DNA from: Prochlorococcus marinus CUG1435
GTDB taxonomy: Bacteria; Cyanobacteriota; Cyanobacteriia; PCC-6307; Cyanobiaceae
Assembly (NCBI GenBank): GCA_017644375.1
Contig: JAEPLP010000001.1
Location: 1,348,001 to 1,412,000, forward strand
DNA: 64,000 bases
Direction: 5' to 3'
Shown here: positions 18,477 to 27,477 of the stretch, in pieces
How positions within the stretch are numbered: the first letter of the stretch is position 1
How the letters are laid out: each line of letters starts with the position of its first letter
The notes under the pieces: generated by a model
Told to the model about the DNA's origin: nothing
The model's input: the letters and a program-made list of their open reading frames with translations, nothing else
The model's database searches: none
Translations under genes and position numbers: made by a program

Positions 18477-19511
18477 TTATTGCTTGTCTAATTGTCTAAG
18501 TTTTTTTGCTAATTCTGGTAATTTTTTAAAAATACTTGAACTCCTTAGCCATGATTTATTTCCCATCGCTGGGAAACCACTAATTACCTTGCCATCTTCT
18601 ATGTCACAATGGATCCCGCATTTTGAACTGGCTATGACATTATTCCCAACTTTAACTCTATTATTAACTCCTACTTGCCCTGCCAAGATAACACCATCTC
18701 CAATATTTGCTCCTCCAGCGATACCAACTTGAGCTGCAAATGCGCAATTCTTACCAATCTTAACCCCATGACCTATTTGTACTAAATTATCCAACTTTGT
18801 TCCTACATCAATAAAAGTAAATCCTACTGCGGGCCTATCAATACAACAATTCGTTCCAATTTCTACAAAACTCATTATTTTAACACCACCTTTTTGAGGC
18901 ATTTTTATCCATTTACCATCTTTAGGAATAAAACCAAATCCCTCTGATCCAATAACAGAATTTGAATTAATTACACAATTATTTTTTAAAGTGGTGTTTT
19001 CGTAAATAACACAATTTGGATGAATTATATTATTATCTCCTATTCGGACATTGCCTAAAATTGATGTGCCAGGAAGAATATGATTATTGTCACCAATTAC
19101 AGTATTTGCTCCAATAAAGACATTTGGTCCAATATGGCAATCTGCTCCAATTATTGCTGTTTTATCAATAACTGCTGAATCGTGAATTCCTGGTTTGAAA
19201 TTAATAGTTTTATATAAACAATTCAATACTTCTGCAAATGCAATTCTTGGATTTTTAACGATTATGTTTGATATGTTGAGTTTCTTAAGGGTACTAACGA
19301 TTTCATCGTTGTTAGAAGTTATTATTGCTGATGCTTTAGTTTGATCTAATTTTTCTTTGAGAATATTATTTTCTTCTAAAAAAGATATTTGATGGTTAAC
19401 TGCAGCATCAAATGAGGCAGCATTATCTATATGTAAATCTTCAAAAATATTGGCACTAATAAAATTTGAATTTCCTTTTTTTATTAGATCAACTAAATCA
19501 CTTAAAAGCAT
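18477..19511 (-). CDS. lpxD: UDP-3-O-acylglucosamine N-acyltransferase
   Basis: 344 residues. Adds the N-linked acyl chain in lipid A synthesis. After an N-terminal uridine-binding-like domain (about 1-100), residues 105-325 form a left-handed beta helix of hexapeptide repeats (for example IIGADCHIGPNVFIGANTVI). The catalytic-region motif VQIGHGVKIGKNCAFAAQVG contains the expected His. A short C-terminal helix follows. The gene is part of a long minus-strand run between proB and leuB, with 18 bp to proB. Confidence 0.95.
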   Translation of the reverse strand: MLLSDLVDLIKKGNSNFISANIFEDLHIDNAASFDAAVNHQISFLEENNILKEKLDQTKASAIITSNNDEIVSTLKKLNISNIIVKNPRIAFAEVLNCLYKTINFKPGIHDSAVIDKTAIIGADCHIGPNVFIGANTVIGDNNHILPGTSILGNVRIGDNNIIHPNCVIYENTTLKNNCVINSNSVIGSEGFGFIPKDGKWIKMPQKGGVKIMSFVEIGTNCCIDRPAVGFTFIDVGTKLDNLVQIGHGVKIGKNCAFAAQVGIAGGANIGDGVILAGQVGVNNRVKVGNNVIASSKCGIHCDIEDGKVISGFPAMGNKSWLRSSSIFKKLPELAKKLRQLDKQ

Positions 19512-19529
19512 TTTTCAGTTTTAATTTTT

Positions 19530-20612
19530 CTAGGAGAGAGCAAGAACATTCCTGTGCACGACAATTATCGAGGAGTTGTTATTTTCTTTATTATTCAAGA
19601 TACTTCTTAATTTGTCGCTACTTATTGATACTAAACCTTTTGCAACTTCTTTATCATTTGTATTTACGATTTTAACTGCCTGATTAACCGTAAAGTTTCC
19701 CTCTACATTATTAACACCAACCGCTAAAACTGAGGCACCTTTTTTTTTAATTGCAAAAGAAGCTCCATCATCTAAAGTGATTTTCCCTACTGTTTGAATT
19801 GCATGTGAAAGCCAACTTTTTTTGTTTCCTATAGGCTTTTCCACTGGATAAAATAAAGTTCCAATTTTATTATCATAAAAAATTTCAATTAAGTTTTTTT
19901 TATTAGTTCCATCAACTAGTTGAACTTCAACTCCTCCTTTTGTGGCTATTTCTGCAGATATTAGTTTTGTAGAAATTCCTCCTGTTCCCCATTCATTATT
20001 TGAGTTTTGAATATTTTTATCTTTAATCTCTTTTAATTCACTATTATGAACTTCTTTAATAGGGTGAGCATCTTTACTATTACGCGGATCTTTTGAGTAC
20101 AGATTTTCAATATCGGTTAGTAAAATAAGCTTGTTAGCGTTTATAGCTAAGGCAACTAAGGCAGAGAGGGTATCATTATCTCCATATTTAAGCTCTTCAT
20201 TTGCTACAGTATCATTCTCATTTACTATCGGAATAACATTTAAATCGATTAATTTTTTTAAAGTTTTTGAAGCGTTATTGAAGGATTCTCGTGAATTGAA
20301 ATCAGCTTTCGTGATCAAAATTTGAGCAATATTGTGACCTAATTTATTAAATACTTTATCGTATAAAGACATTAAATTAACTTGACCTACTGCAGCTGTA
20401 GCTTGAAGGGTACTTAAATCATTTGGTCTGGTTTTAATATTTAATTTTCGGCAACCTAATCCAACGGCTCCACTCGTTACTAAAATTAATTTATTTCCAT
20501 TTGAGAGAAAATTTGTAAAGGATCTACAAAGAGTTTCAATAACTTCTTCAGTAGATGTTTCCTCTGTTCCTCTTAAAATACTAGTCCCAATTTTTATAAC
20601 CCAAGTTTTCAT
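19530..20612 (-). CDS. proB: glutamate 5-kinase
   Basis: 360 residues. Phosphorylates L-glutamate to gamma-glutamyl phosphate, the first and usually proline-inhibited step of proline synthesis. The amino-acid-kinase domain opens with [12 protein letters not shown] and [14 protein letters not shown], then [21 protein letters not shown] and [22 protein letters not shown]-terminal PUA domain (about 270-355) is present, as in full-length bacterial ProB. The start codon overlaps the stop of the HAD phosphatase gene as ATGA, indicating coupling. Confidence 0.96.
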   Translation of the reverse strand: MKTWVIKIGTSILRGTEETSTEEVIETLCRSFTNFLSNGNKLILVTSGAVGLGCRKLNIKTRPNDLSTLQATAAVGQVNLMSLYDKVFNKLGHNIAQILITKADFNSRESFNNASKTLKKLIDLNVIPIVNENDTVANEELKYGDNDTLSALVALAINANKLILLTDIENLYSKDPRNSKDAHPIKEVHNSELKEIKDKNIQNSNNEWGTGGISTKLISAEIATKGGVEVQLVDGTNKKNLIEIFYDNKIGTLFYPVEKPIGNKKSWLSHAIQTVGKITLDDGASFAIKKKGASVLAVGVNNVEGNFTVNQAVKIVNTNDKEVAKGLVSISSDKLRSILNNKENNNSSIIVVHRNVLALS

Positions 20613-21103
20613 TTGATAAAATGAGAAATTAATTTTTCTATTGTTAAAGTTAAATTAACTTTTATAGGCAATCCATCTTTCTTTAATTTCTTAACTAATA
20701 TTGTTTTTATATTACATCTATTCCCAACAGCAATATCTGTAAAAATCCTGTCGCCAATAATTGCTATATTTTTTGGCTTGCTGCCAATTTCTTTGATAGC
20801 AGACAAAGTTACTTTTTTTCTTGGTTTTGATGCTTTGTATTTATATTTTAAATTTAATTCTTTCGCTATTTTCGCGATTCTTTTTTTTGATGGATTATTA
20901 CTTATTAAATATAAGGAGAAAAGTTTTTTAGATTCTCTGATCCAATTTTTTACATCTCTTGGGATTATATTTGATTTTCTATTTACTAGAGTTCCATCCA
21001 CATCTAGTAATAAAGAATGAATTTCTTTTTTTTGTAACTCAGATTGAGAAATCGCATATATTGGCAAATTTGAATCCCAATTGACTTTTAGGATAGATCT
21101 CAT
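20609..21103 (-). CDS. YqeG family HAD phosphatase
   Basis: 164 residues. HAD motif I is [14 protein letters not shown] (about 32-45), a Thr/Ser motif II occurs in [11 protein letters not shown], a Lys sits in the KASKPRKK segment, and motif III/IV is [17 protein letters not shown]. This matches the YqeG/Gep4 group that contains phosphatidylglycerophosphate phosphatases. If that holds it would follow PgsA (28.4-28.9 kb) in phosphatidylglycerol synthesis, but that substrate is an inference. Overlaps proB by 4 bp and follows the DUF3727 gene by 5 bp. Confidence 0.85.
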   Translation of the reverse strand: MRSILKVNWDSNLPIYAISQSELQKKEIHSLLLDVDGTLVNRKSNIIPRDVKNWIRESKKLFSLYLISNNPSKKRIAKIAKELNLKYKYKASKPRKKVTLSAIKEIGSKPKNIAIIGDRIFTDIAVGNRCNIKTILVKKLKKDGLPIKVNLTLTIEKLISHFIK

Positions 21104-21108
21104 TTATT

Positions 21109-21645
21109 TTATCTACTATTTTTTTCAATCTCAGTTTCAATCAATGGTTGAATTTTATCGAACTCATCATCTTCCACTAATAAGGCACCTTTTTCTTTTA
21201 ATTTACCCACAATGAAGAAAGGATCTAGTGGAATATATAAGCCATATTCTTGGTCGAAAAGATTAAAGTTAACAAGCAATTCATAACTCTCACTATCATC
21301 ATCGACGTAATCTTCTTCTAATTCATCGTAAATTGGTTCTTCAAGTTCACCTGATACCGTTAATGTTACTGCTGATCTGATAAGTCTTAAATCATGTTCT
21401 TGAAGGACTGCCTCAGCATTTTTTAGTATTTGTTCATTTTTATCTATTTTCTCAATTAGTTCAGGTTCATCTTTTTCATTAATCTTGAAAAGACTTACTG
21501 GAGTATCAACTGGTGTTAATAAAGCATATTCTTGTCCTTCAACACTTACTAATTGTTCAAGATAACAAAATAGCTCGTTTCCATTTGAGTCATTTAATAT
21601 TAGTGACTGGGCATTATGATTATCATTTGAGTTGTTTTCTTTCAT
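21109..21645 (-). CDS. DUF3727 family protein (cyanobacteria/plastid lineage)
   Basis: 178 residues, strongly acidic. The N-terminal part (about 18-55, NGNELFCYLEQLVSVEGQEYAL) resembles the DUF1292/DUF3727 beta fold. A middle helix LKNAEAVLQEHDLRLIRSAVTLTVSGEL and the acidic EEDYVDDDSES segment precede the C-terminal LFDQEYGLYIPLDPFFIVGKL. This layout is typical of conserved cyanobacterial and chloroplast proteins of unknown function. No membrane segment or catalytic motif. It is placed between ruvX and the YqeG phosphatase within one run of genes. Confidence 0.8.
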   Translation of the reverse strand: MKENNSNDNHNAQSLILNDSNGNELFCYLEQLVSVEGQEYALLTPVDTPVSLFKINEKDEPELIEKIDKNEQILKNAEAVLQEHDLRLIRSAVTLTVSGELEEPIYDELEEDYVDDDSESYELLVNFNLFDQEYGLYIPLDPFFIVGKLKEKGALLVEDDEFDKIQPLIETEIEKNSR

Positions 21646-21670
21646 TTAAAATTACCTATTCTTTATAATA

Positions 21671-22132
21671 CTAATATTTTATCTTACGATTTCCAGCTAA
21701 TTCTTCTAATTCAGGACCTTCTTCGATCCATTGTTCAAGTATTATTCTCGCTGAAAAACTATCAATCAATCCTGATTTATCTTTTTTAATTCCAAATCTA
21801 TTTGAAGATTCCCAAGTTGAACTATGTTCGTTGACGTAAGAAAATGGAAGATTTAATTCATTTGAAAGTAACTGACCGTAATTTTTACAGTCAATAGCTT
21901 GAGGGGTCATTTTACCTTCTGCATCAAGTGGAAGACCAACAATAAAACCACACAAATTAAATTCATTTATATGATTTCTAATAATTTTAAGCTCTTGATT
22001 ATTTTTAAACCTTTTTACTGCTGGAAGAATGTTTGATGTTATGCATAGGGGATCACAATAAGCCAATCCTATTCTTTTGGTGCCTACATCTAAACTCAAA
22101 ATTGACCTAGGTTTGGGTTTGCAAAATTTCAC
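21671..22132 (-). CDS. ruvX: putative pre-16S rRNA nuclease / Holliday-junction resolvase YqgF
   Basis: 153 residues with the RNase H-like fold of the YqgF family. The first acidic motif is [19 protein letters not shown] (about 12-30), then [31 protein letters not shown], and a C-terminal [19 protein letters not shown] carrying the last Asp. Family members mature the 16S rRNA 5' end and may resolve DNA junctions. The gene starts inside the end of the preceding GNAT-like gene (4-bp ATGA-type overlap). Confidence 0.92.
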   Translation of the reverse strand: MKFCKPKPRSILSLDVGTKRIGLAYCDPLCITSNILPAVKRFKNNQELKIIRNHINEFNLCGFIVGLPLDAEGKMTPQAIDCKNYGQLLSNELNLPFSYVNEHSSTWESSNRFGIKKDKSGLIDSFSARIILEQWIEEGPELEELAGNRKIKY

Positions 22133-23184
22133 TTTGTTTTTAATGGAGAAGGAGATGGATATGGATTCCCTTGTGGACCTAATTTTTCAAAGATTGATTC
22201 TAAAGATTGGTTTATTTTATTTACTTGTTTGGCTTCATTCTTAACTATTGTGTTCCTGATAAGAATAATTTCTTGATTTTTTTCTTTAAGTTCACATTCT
22301 TCGAGAAAAAGATTTAATTGAGAATTCTCTTTATAGGTTTTTAGATACGAAACAGGAGATTTTTTAAAAAATCTTTTTATAAATTCTTTTAAAATAGAGT
22401 TGAATCTCTTGTCCCAATATTTACTTATAGTTAAAGTATAAATTTCTTCATTTTGATAATTTATATCTTTTAAGATTGTACATAAAACAGAATTTTCATA
22501 TATTAAGGCACCACTTTTAGAGTTCATTCTTTTAAGAATATCGTCTTGATCAAAATCTAAAATATTTCTTATTAGGGGCGATTGATTTGATCTTATGAAA
22601 TTCACTATTTTTAGTATATTTTGTTGAGTAATGTTTTGGAATTCTCTTATTAATTCATATTCTTGGGCATTTTGTTTTATTGATTTATTTAGATCGCAGC
22701 CATCCCAAAGTATTATCTCTCCTAACGGTTGAAAGCCTAATTCTCTTGAGGTTGATATGAGGTCAACATTTTTTATATCAGCGTTAATTATCCAACTTGC
22801 AGTTTTGATGTCTTTTATTGAGATAGATTTTTTTATCAATCCTAAAGTTAATTGTTTATCTGTTAGAGAACACTCACTGCTAATTAACTTGGGGTTAGAT
22901 ATTTTTAAGCAAGTCTCTTTTTTGTTTAAAGGAAAAATATTCAAATAACCAATTATTTCGTTTCCTGATATAGCAATTATGCATTTATTTTTATTTTTCT
23001 TAAGATTATTTAAAAAACTTTTTAAGTCATCAAAGGTATTAATAATGGCCATCTTTAAGAACCAATTATTCAATTCCTTATTTTTCATATCTATTAAAAG
23101 GTTAATGTGCCGTATATGGAGTTCTTCATAAGTTACATCCATTCCTCTTTTAGATTGAAAAGAATTAGAGGTATCTTTTTTCAT
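22129..23184 (-). CDS. hypothetical protein, GNAT-like N-terminal half
   Basis: 351 residues, not confidently assigned. Residues about 18-165 read like a GNAT N-acetyltransferase fold: an [14 protein letters not shown] start, a beta strand [19 protein letters not shown], and [23 protein letters not shown], which resembles the acceptor-side helix. The second half (about 195-330) may be a degenerate repeat of the same fold. I do not see an unambiguous acetyl-CoA loop (Q/RxxGxG/A), so catalysis is uncertain. It follows the CofE-like gene with no gap and overlaps ruvX by 4 bp. Confidence 0.7.
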   Translation of the reverse strand: MKKDTSNSFQSKRGMDVTYEELHIRHINLLIDMKNKELNNWFLKMAIINTFDDLKSFLNNLKKNKNKCIIAISGNEIIGYLNIFPLNKKETCLKISNPKLISSECSLTDKQLTLGLIKKSISIKDIKTASWIINADIKNVDLISTSRELGFQPLGEIILWDGCDLNKSIKQNAQEYELIREFQNITQQNILKIVNFIRSNQSPLIRNILDFDQDDILKRMNSKSGALIYENSVLCTILKDINYQNEEIYTLTISKYWDKRFNSILKEFIKRFFKKSPVSYLKTYKENSQLNLFLEECELKEKNQEIILIRNTIVKNEAKQVNKINQSLESIFEKLGPQGNPYPSPSPLKTK

Positions 23185-24351
23185 TTACATTTTTTCTCTT
23201 ATTAACACTATAGGAGTTTTTTCATCTCCATTGCCAGCTGGATTAGATATTAAATTTCTTTTGAGAATTTTATTAACTCTTTTATTTGAACTGGCTAAAA
23301 TTTTTACACCTCCAAGATCATTAACATCGACAACTGCAACATCTATATTTAGATATTTCGAAACCTCCTTACAAAATAAATCTGCATTAAGAGGACCCAT
23401 TACTATACTTTTGTCGTAAGGTGTGACTGTACCACTTATATCATCAATGAGAGATGATTCTGAACCAGTTAATCTATAAAACATTCCTTTGATACCAATC
23501 AATTTAAAAATAAATCCAACAATTAATGCAAAGGTTATTCTTGACACTCCAATTCTATTTATTAATAATTGCATGCCGCAAGCTGTCGCGAGACTGCTTG
23601 TGGGGTGAAAAAAATAACATAAAGCTTTCGAAAATAGACTATATTCTAAATTCTGAGGGGAAATATATCTATTTTGCATTATCGCAAGTGGACTCTCACC
23701 TATTGTTAAAATGTCGTTTTTTTCTACCATTCCTTTACAGTATTCAATCACAGTATTGACTGGATCATCAAGGCAACCGAGTAAATCAGTTTTTATAGCA
23801 AAAGCATTATATTTATTATTTAATGGTATTTCAAAAACTTCTTTCGGTCTTTGTTTTTGACCATCTAAATTAATTAACAAACAATCCTTTTTATTTGAAA
23901 TACCAAAATGTCCATAATTTTCCCAAAACACTTTTAACCATAGATATTTTATTTTTTTTCTGAAATTGTTATTGCTAAATTTATAGATGATTTTTATAAA
24001 TAATTCTGAATTTGCCTTGATAATTTTTGTAGGCCAATAATTATTTAGATTTTTGAATTTATTTTTATCATATATATAAATATCTTCTTGATAGTTTAAG
24101 TTTTGACAAAATTCATTCCCTTTACTTTTAAAAAAATCCAATTCAAATTTTATATTAGTTACCATTGTCTCTTTGGTTTTACTTTTATTAGATATTTTTA
24201 AATCAATAATTAATTCGTTTAAACCATCTTTTTTTTTGATTTTGTAATTTATAGGTACCAGATTTAATTTTGATTTGGGAGAGTTTTTGATATATAAATC
24301 TGAAAGAATTAAAAAAATTAAAAGAACTAAGAGGATATTTATTAATATCAT
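23185..24351 (-). CDS. CofE-like (F420-0:gamma-glutamyl ligase domain) protein with N-terminal membrane anchor
   Basis: 388 residues. Residues about 1-20 are a hydrophobic anchor and 30-175 a lineage-specific domain. From about 178 to the end the sequence matches the F420-0:gamma-glutamyl ligase fold: AIKTDLLGCLDDPVNTVIEY, DILTIGESPLAIMQ, a glycine-poor central part, SLIDDISGTVTPYDKSIVMG, and VAVVDVNDLGGVKILASS. The residue types expected for metal and GTP binding (Asp/Glu in the VDVND-type loop) are present. These organisms are not known to make F420, so another acceptor is likely. The Trx-like gene ends 3 bp upstream. Confidence 0.75.
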   Translation of the reverse strand: MILINILLVLLIFLILSDLYIKNSPKSKLNLVPINYKIKKKDGLNELIIDLKISNKSKTKETMVTNIKFELDFFKSKGNEFCQNLNYQEDIYIYDKNKFKNLNNYWPTKIIKANSELFIKIIYKFSNNNFRKKIKYLWLKVFWENYGHFGISNKKDCLLINLDGQKQRPKEVFEIPLNNKYNAFAIKTDLLGCLDDPVNTVIEYCKGMVEKNDILTIGESPLAIMQNRYISPQNLEYSLFSKALCYFFHPTSSLATACGMQLLINRIGVSRITFALIVGFIFKLIGIKGMFYRLTGSESSLIDDISGTVTPYDKSIVMGPLNADLFCKEVSKYLNIDVAVVDVNDLGGVKILASSNKRVNKILKRNLISNPAGNGDEKTPIVLIREKM

Positions 24352-24354
24352 TTT

Positions 24355-24906
24355 TTAATTAATTTTTGTTTGTATTTTTTTTTCAGAAATGATACTATTG
24401 TATTCATTAAAACTTTCTACAGAAAATTCCGTATCTTTTATATCAATTCCTTTTAAATCTCCTATAACTTTGTTTAATTCATCGATATTAATCATTCCAT
24501 TTTGATCATATTTAACTTCACCATCATTGTTAATAATAATGGTTTGTGGAATTAAACCGTTCCAATAATAATTAGGTTCATTTCTTAGTTCAGACTTTTC
24601 TTTATTTTGTAATTCATCAGTAGTTAGAGCAATAATATCTATATTATTTCTCCATATCAAATCTAAACCAGATATTATTGGAGCCATAGCTTTACTATCT
24701 GAGCTATCGTCAAGATAAAAAAATAAAACTGCGACTCTTTTATTTTTTAATGATTCCTGAAGAGTTGTCTGTGGAGGAACTATAGCCCCATTGCCTGCGT
24801 ATATAGGAAAGATGTTGCCATCGTAACTATTAGAATCTCTAGAGGCATTTGCTTTATATGGACTTAAGAAAATAAATGCTATTAGGATCCATTGAATTAT
24901 TTTCAT
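24355..24906 (-). CDS. exported thioredoxin-fold protein lacking CxxC
   Basis: 183 residues. The signal peptide ends near ANA/S (residues 19-22), so it should act in the thylakoid lumen or periplasm. Residues about 55-150 follow a thioredoxin fold: KRVAVLFFYLDDSSDSKAM where Trx has the WCxxC helix, then IDIIALTTDELQ and IPQTIIINNDGEV with the cis-Pro position. The redox CxxC is absent. It resembles the thioredoxin-like photosystem I accumulation factors of cyanobacteria, which is a family guess. The next gene (CofE-like) starts 3 bp later, and the DUF3685 gene lies 14 bp upstream. Confidence 0.75.
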   Translation of the reverse strand: MKIIQWILIAFIFLSPYKANASRDSNSYDGNIFPIYAGNGAIVPPQTTLQESLKNKRVAVLFFYLDDSSDSKAMAPIISGLDLIWRNNIDIIALTTDELQNKEKSELRNEPNYYWNGLIPQTIIINNDGEVKYDQNGMINIDELNKVIGDLKGIDIKDTEFSVESFNEYNSIISEKKIQTKIN

Positions 24907-24920
24907 TAAAGTTTAAAAAC

Positions 24921-26537
24921 TTACTTTGAACTTGATCTTCCTAATCCTTGAAGGATCCCTTTACCCACTAAACCGATAGCTTTGCCAACGACCTTTGTAA
25001 GGAAAGTTACGAAAAGATTACCGATATATTTTACCGCAACTTCTAACTGCGGTGCTACGGCATCTCTTATCTCAACTAACAATGTAACTTGTTTTTGTAG
25101 CCATTCTAGATTCTCTAATTCTTTCTCTCTATTTTCATTTTTAAAGTAACGGGTAAATTTTTTATCGATAATATCAATATATTCTCGTTTACTCTCATAC
25201 AAGTAGATAGGCATATAAATATAGTCATGCCAGCGATTGTAGTTATTAATATTATTTCTAAATCTTTCAAAATTTCTTGTTGATTGTAATTCGGGATTGA
25301 TAAGTACAGTTCTTAATTCAGGCCAATAAGAACAAATATTAAAGATTTCAGAAGCTAATAAATTACAGTTTCTTATTATCCAATTTGAAATTATATTTTC
25401 AAGGATCAAAAACGATTCTGTTTCATATAAAGGGAGTAATCTTCCATCATAGTCAAGAGCTTCATTTTTAATAATTGGCTCAATAAACATTATTGATTCA
25501 TGTGATTCTTTATCTATCTCTTCGCAACTAACCTCACTATAAATAAAATCATTTATTGAAATAGATTCGCTTCCTTTTTTTAATCGAAAATAGCTGTCTG
25601 TGATATTTGAAATTGTATTAACTTTTAGTTCTTTTATAAGAGAATTTAAATCATCTTTAAAATTATTTTCCTTATAGTTTTCCTTAATATTTTTTACTAA
25701 ATTATCTAACTCATCTAACATTTTGCAAATTAGTCGTGAAATGAATTTTTTCTTTATCCCAGAGAGAATTATTGATGAATTATTAAATTCAACCTCTAAG
25801 TTAATTGCGCTATACCTTTCTTTTAGTCTATCTAAAATTAAATTCCATATTTCTGTAGTGTTTTTATCTTTAATGAATACAGTGTTCTTATTTTCAAGAT
25901 TAATTTTATTTTCAGTGTAAAGTGCCTCTGTATAAAGTTCTAGCGAATCACCCCATAAAAAAATTAGAAAAGATTTTGCAGTAATAAGTTCTCTTAATCT
26001 TCCTTTTAAAATAAATTTATAAAATTCTGGTGTTGAATCAGAGTTGACATATTTGAATATATAATTAATTTCAGAATCTATTTGTTTAAGACCTGAAGTT
26101 AGAATTTTTTGACTAAAAGAGAGAGGCTTATTTTTGTTTAATTGAACGCGGGAATTATTTTCAATATCAAATACCCTGCCTCCCTTTAAAATGGTATGAA
26201 TAGATTCAAGAACTTTTTCTGCGCTGGGATTTAAAAGAAAACCTTCAGCATTTAATGACGGAGGGGTATTTGTTTCATAAACAAGTTCGCCAGAGAAAAC
26301 TATAAGAAACTTTGACTCATCATATCTTTCTCTTGATTTTAATAATTCTAACCTTATAAGATCTTCTGATTGGAAATTAAGAACATTCCATATAACTAAA
26401 TCTGGAGTTTTATCAACTTTTCCATTATTAAAATTAATGTCTAAATTTTGGTCTAGTGATGTTAACTTAAGCGATAAAGATTCTGCTATTAAGCTTGGAG
26501 CAATGATCAATATCGATTTTTTTGAAATTAATTCCAA
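24921..26537 (-). CDS. DUF3685 protein with receiver-like N-terminus
   Basis: 538 residues. The first ~125 residues look like a response-regulator receiver fold: alternating beta/alpha with KSILIIAPSLIAESL, PDLVIWNVLNF at the strand-3 position, KFLIVFSGELVYETN and LNPSAEKVLESIHTIL. Strand 3 ends in WN rather than the usual phospho-acceptor Asp. The remainder (about 150-538) matches DUF3685, long helical proteins conserved in cyanobacteria and related to plastid-encoded frames. The Gly-rich C-terminal segment VGKAIGLVGKGILQGLG could associate with membranes. The molecular function is unknown. It is the first gene of a tight minus-strand run reaching to proB. Confidence 0.75.
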   Translation of the reverse strand: MELISKKSILIIAPSLIAESLSLKLTSLDQNLDINFNNGKVDKTPDLVIWNVLNFQSEDLIRLELLKSRERYDESKFLIVFSGELVYETNTPPSLNAEGFLLNPSAEKVLESIHTILKGGRVFDIENNSRVQLNKNKPLSFSQKILTSGLKQIDSEINYIFKYVNSDSTPEFYKFILKGRLRELITAKSFLIFLWGDSLELYTEALYTENKINLENKNTVFIKDKNTTEIWNLILDRLKERYSAINLEVEFNNSSIILSGIKKKFISRLICKMLDELDNLVKNIKENYKENNFKDDLNSLIKELKVNTISNITDSYFRLKKGSESISINDFIYSEVSCEEIDKESHESIMFIEPIIKNEALDYDGRLLPLYETESFLILENIISNWIIRNCNLLASEIFNICSYWPELRTVLINPELQSTRNFERFRNNINNYNRWHDYIYMPIYLYESKREYIDIIDKKFTRYFKNENREKELENLEWLQKQVTLLVEIRDAVAPQLEVAVKYIGNLFVTFLTKVVGKAIGLVGKGILQGLGRSSSK

Positions 26538-26617
26538 GACTAGATTTCTTATCTCTTATACAAAATTAACTAACAATTACTGCAAATACCACCCTTAAAT
26601 CAATTTTTATAATCTAT

Positions 26618-27385
26618 TTAAGCGTAGTAATTTCTGTTTAAATCAAAGTCATTTAATCTCTCTGATGACAATACATTATTCGCTTCTTTTATCGTGAATT
26701 TATTTTCATATAGAGCTTTACCTACAATTACTCCAAAGAGTCCAGAATTTTCAAATTTTACTAACGATAATAAATCAGAAATTGAACCAACACCTCCTGA
26801 GGCTATTACTGGAATATCTGTAATTTCAAGTATGCTTTTTATGAATTCTTCGTTTGTTCCTTCTAAAGTTCCATCTGTATTTATATCTGTAACAATAAAA
26901 CTAGCAATTTTAAATGCAGAAAATTCCTTTACTAGATCTGTGGCAAAAATATTAGACTGCTCAAGCCAACCTCTTGTACTAACTTTTCCATCTTTTGCAT
27001 CTATACCTACAATTATCCTTCCAGGAAATTTATTTGATAAGTCTTTAACTAATTCTCTATTTTCTATTGCAGAGGTCCCCATGATAACTTTCTCAATACC
27101 ATAAGAAAATAATTGTTCTATCCTTTCTTGAGACCTTATCCCCCCACCTATTTGAATAGGTATGTTAACTGTTTTTGCAATCTTTTTTATTGATTTATCG
27201 TTGGATGGGGATCCAGTTTTTGCCGCATCCAAATCAACTATATGTATGTATTTTGCCCCTTCGCTTTCCCAAAATTTAGCTTGCTCATGAGGCTCTTTGG
27301 TGAAGTCTTTTCTTATATTAAAGTCACCTTTAAAAAGCCTTACACACTTACCATTCATTAAATCAATTGCTGGTATTAGGTCCAT
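26618..27385 (-). CDS. hisA: phosphoribosylformimino-AICAR-ribotide isomerase
   Basis: 255 residues. Isomerises ProFAR to PRFAR in histidine synthesis. A TIM-barrel with the catalytic acid Asp 8 in DLIPAIDLMNGKCVR, GGGIRSQERIEQL, the second catalytic Asp in IIVGIDAKDGKVSTRGW, TDINTDGTLEG, and the phosphate loop VIASGGVGSISDL. ATG start, typical length. It has its own 86-bp divergent intergenic region with the CSP41-like gene. Confidence 0.96.
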   Translation of the reverse strand: MDLIPAIDLMNGKCVRLFKGDFNIRKDFTKEPHEQAKFWESEGAKYIHIVDLDAAKTGSPSNDKSIKKIAKTVNIPIQIGGGIRSQERIEQLFSYGIEKVIMGTSAIENRELVKDLSNKFPGRIIVGIDAKDGKVSTRGWLEQSNIFATDLVKEFSAFKIASFIVTDINTDGTLEGTNEEFIKSILEITDIPVIASGGVGSISDLLSLVKFENSGLFGVIVGKALYENKFTIKEANNVLSSERLNDFDLNRNYYA

Positions 27386-27477
27386 AGAATCATCCTTTTC
27401 ATTAATTACTTATTAGTAGTACTATTCAATATGTAATTCTATTTAAGATTACTACTTCAGTTAAATATTTTTTGAAT

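Noticed and set aside
18229-18732. 167-codon frame antisense to leuB and lpxD
   Set aside because: Crosses two strongly conserved genes on the other strand; the Phe/Leu/Ser composition is typical of an antisense shadow.
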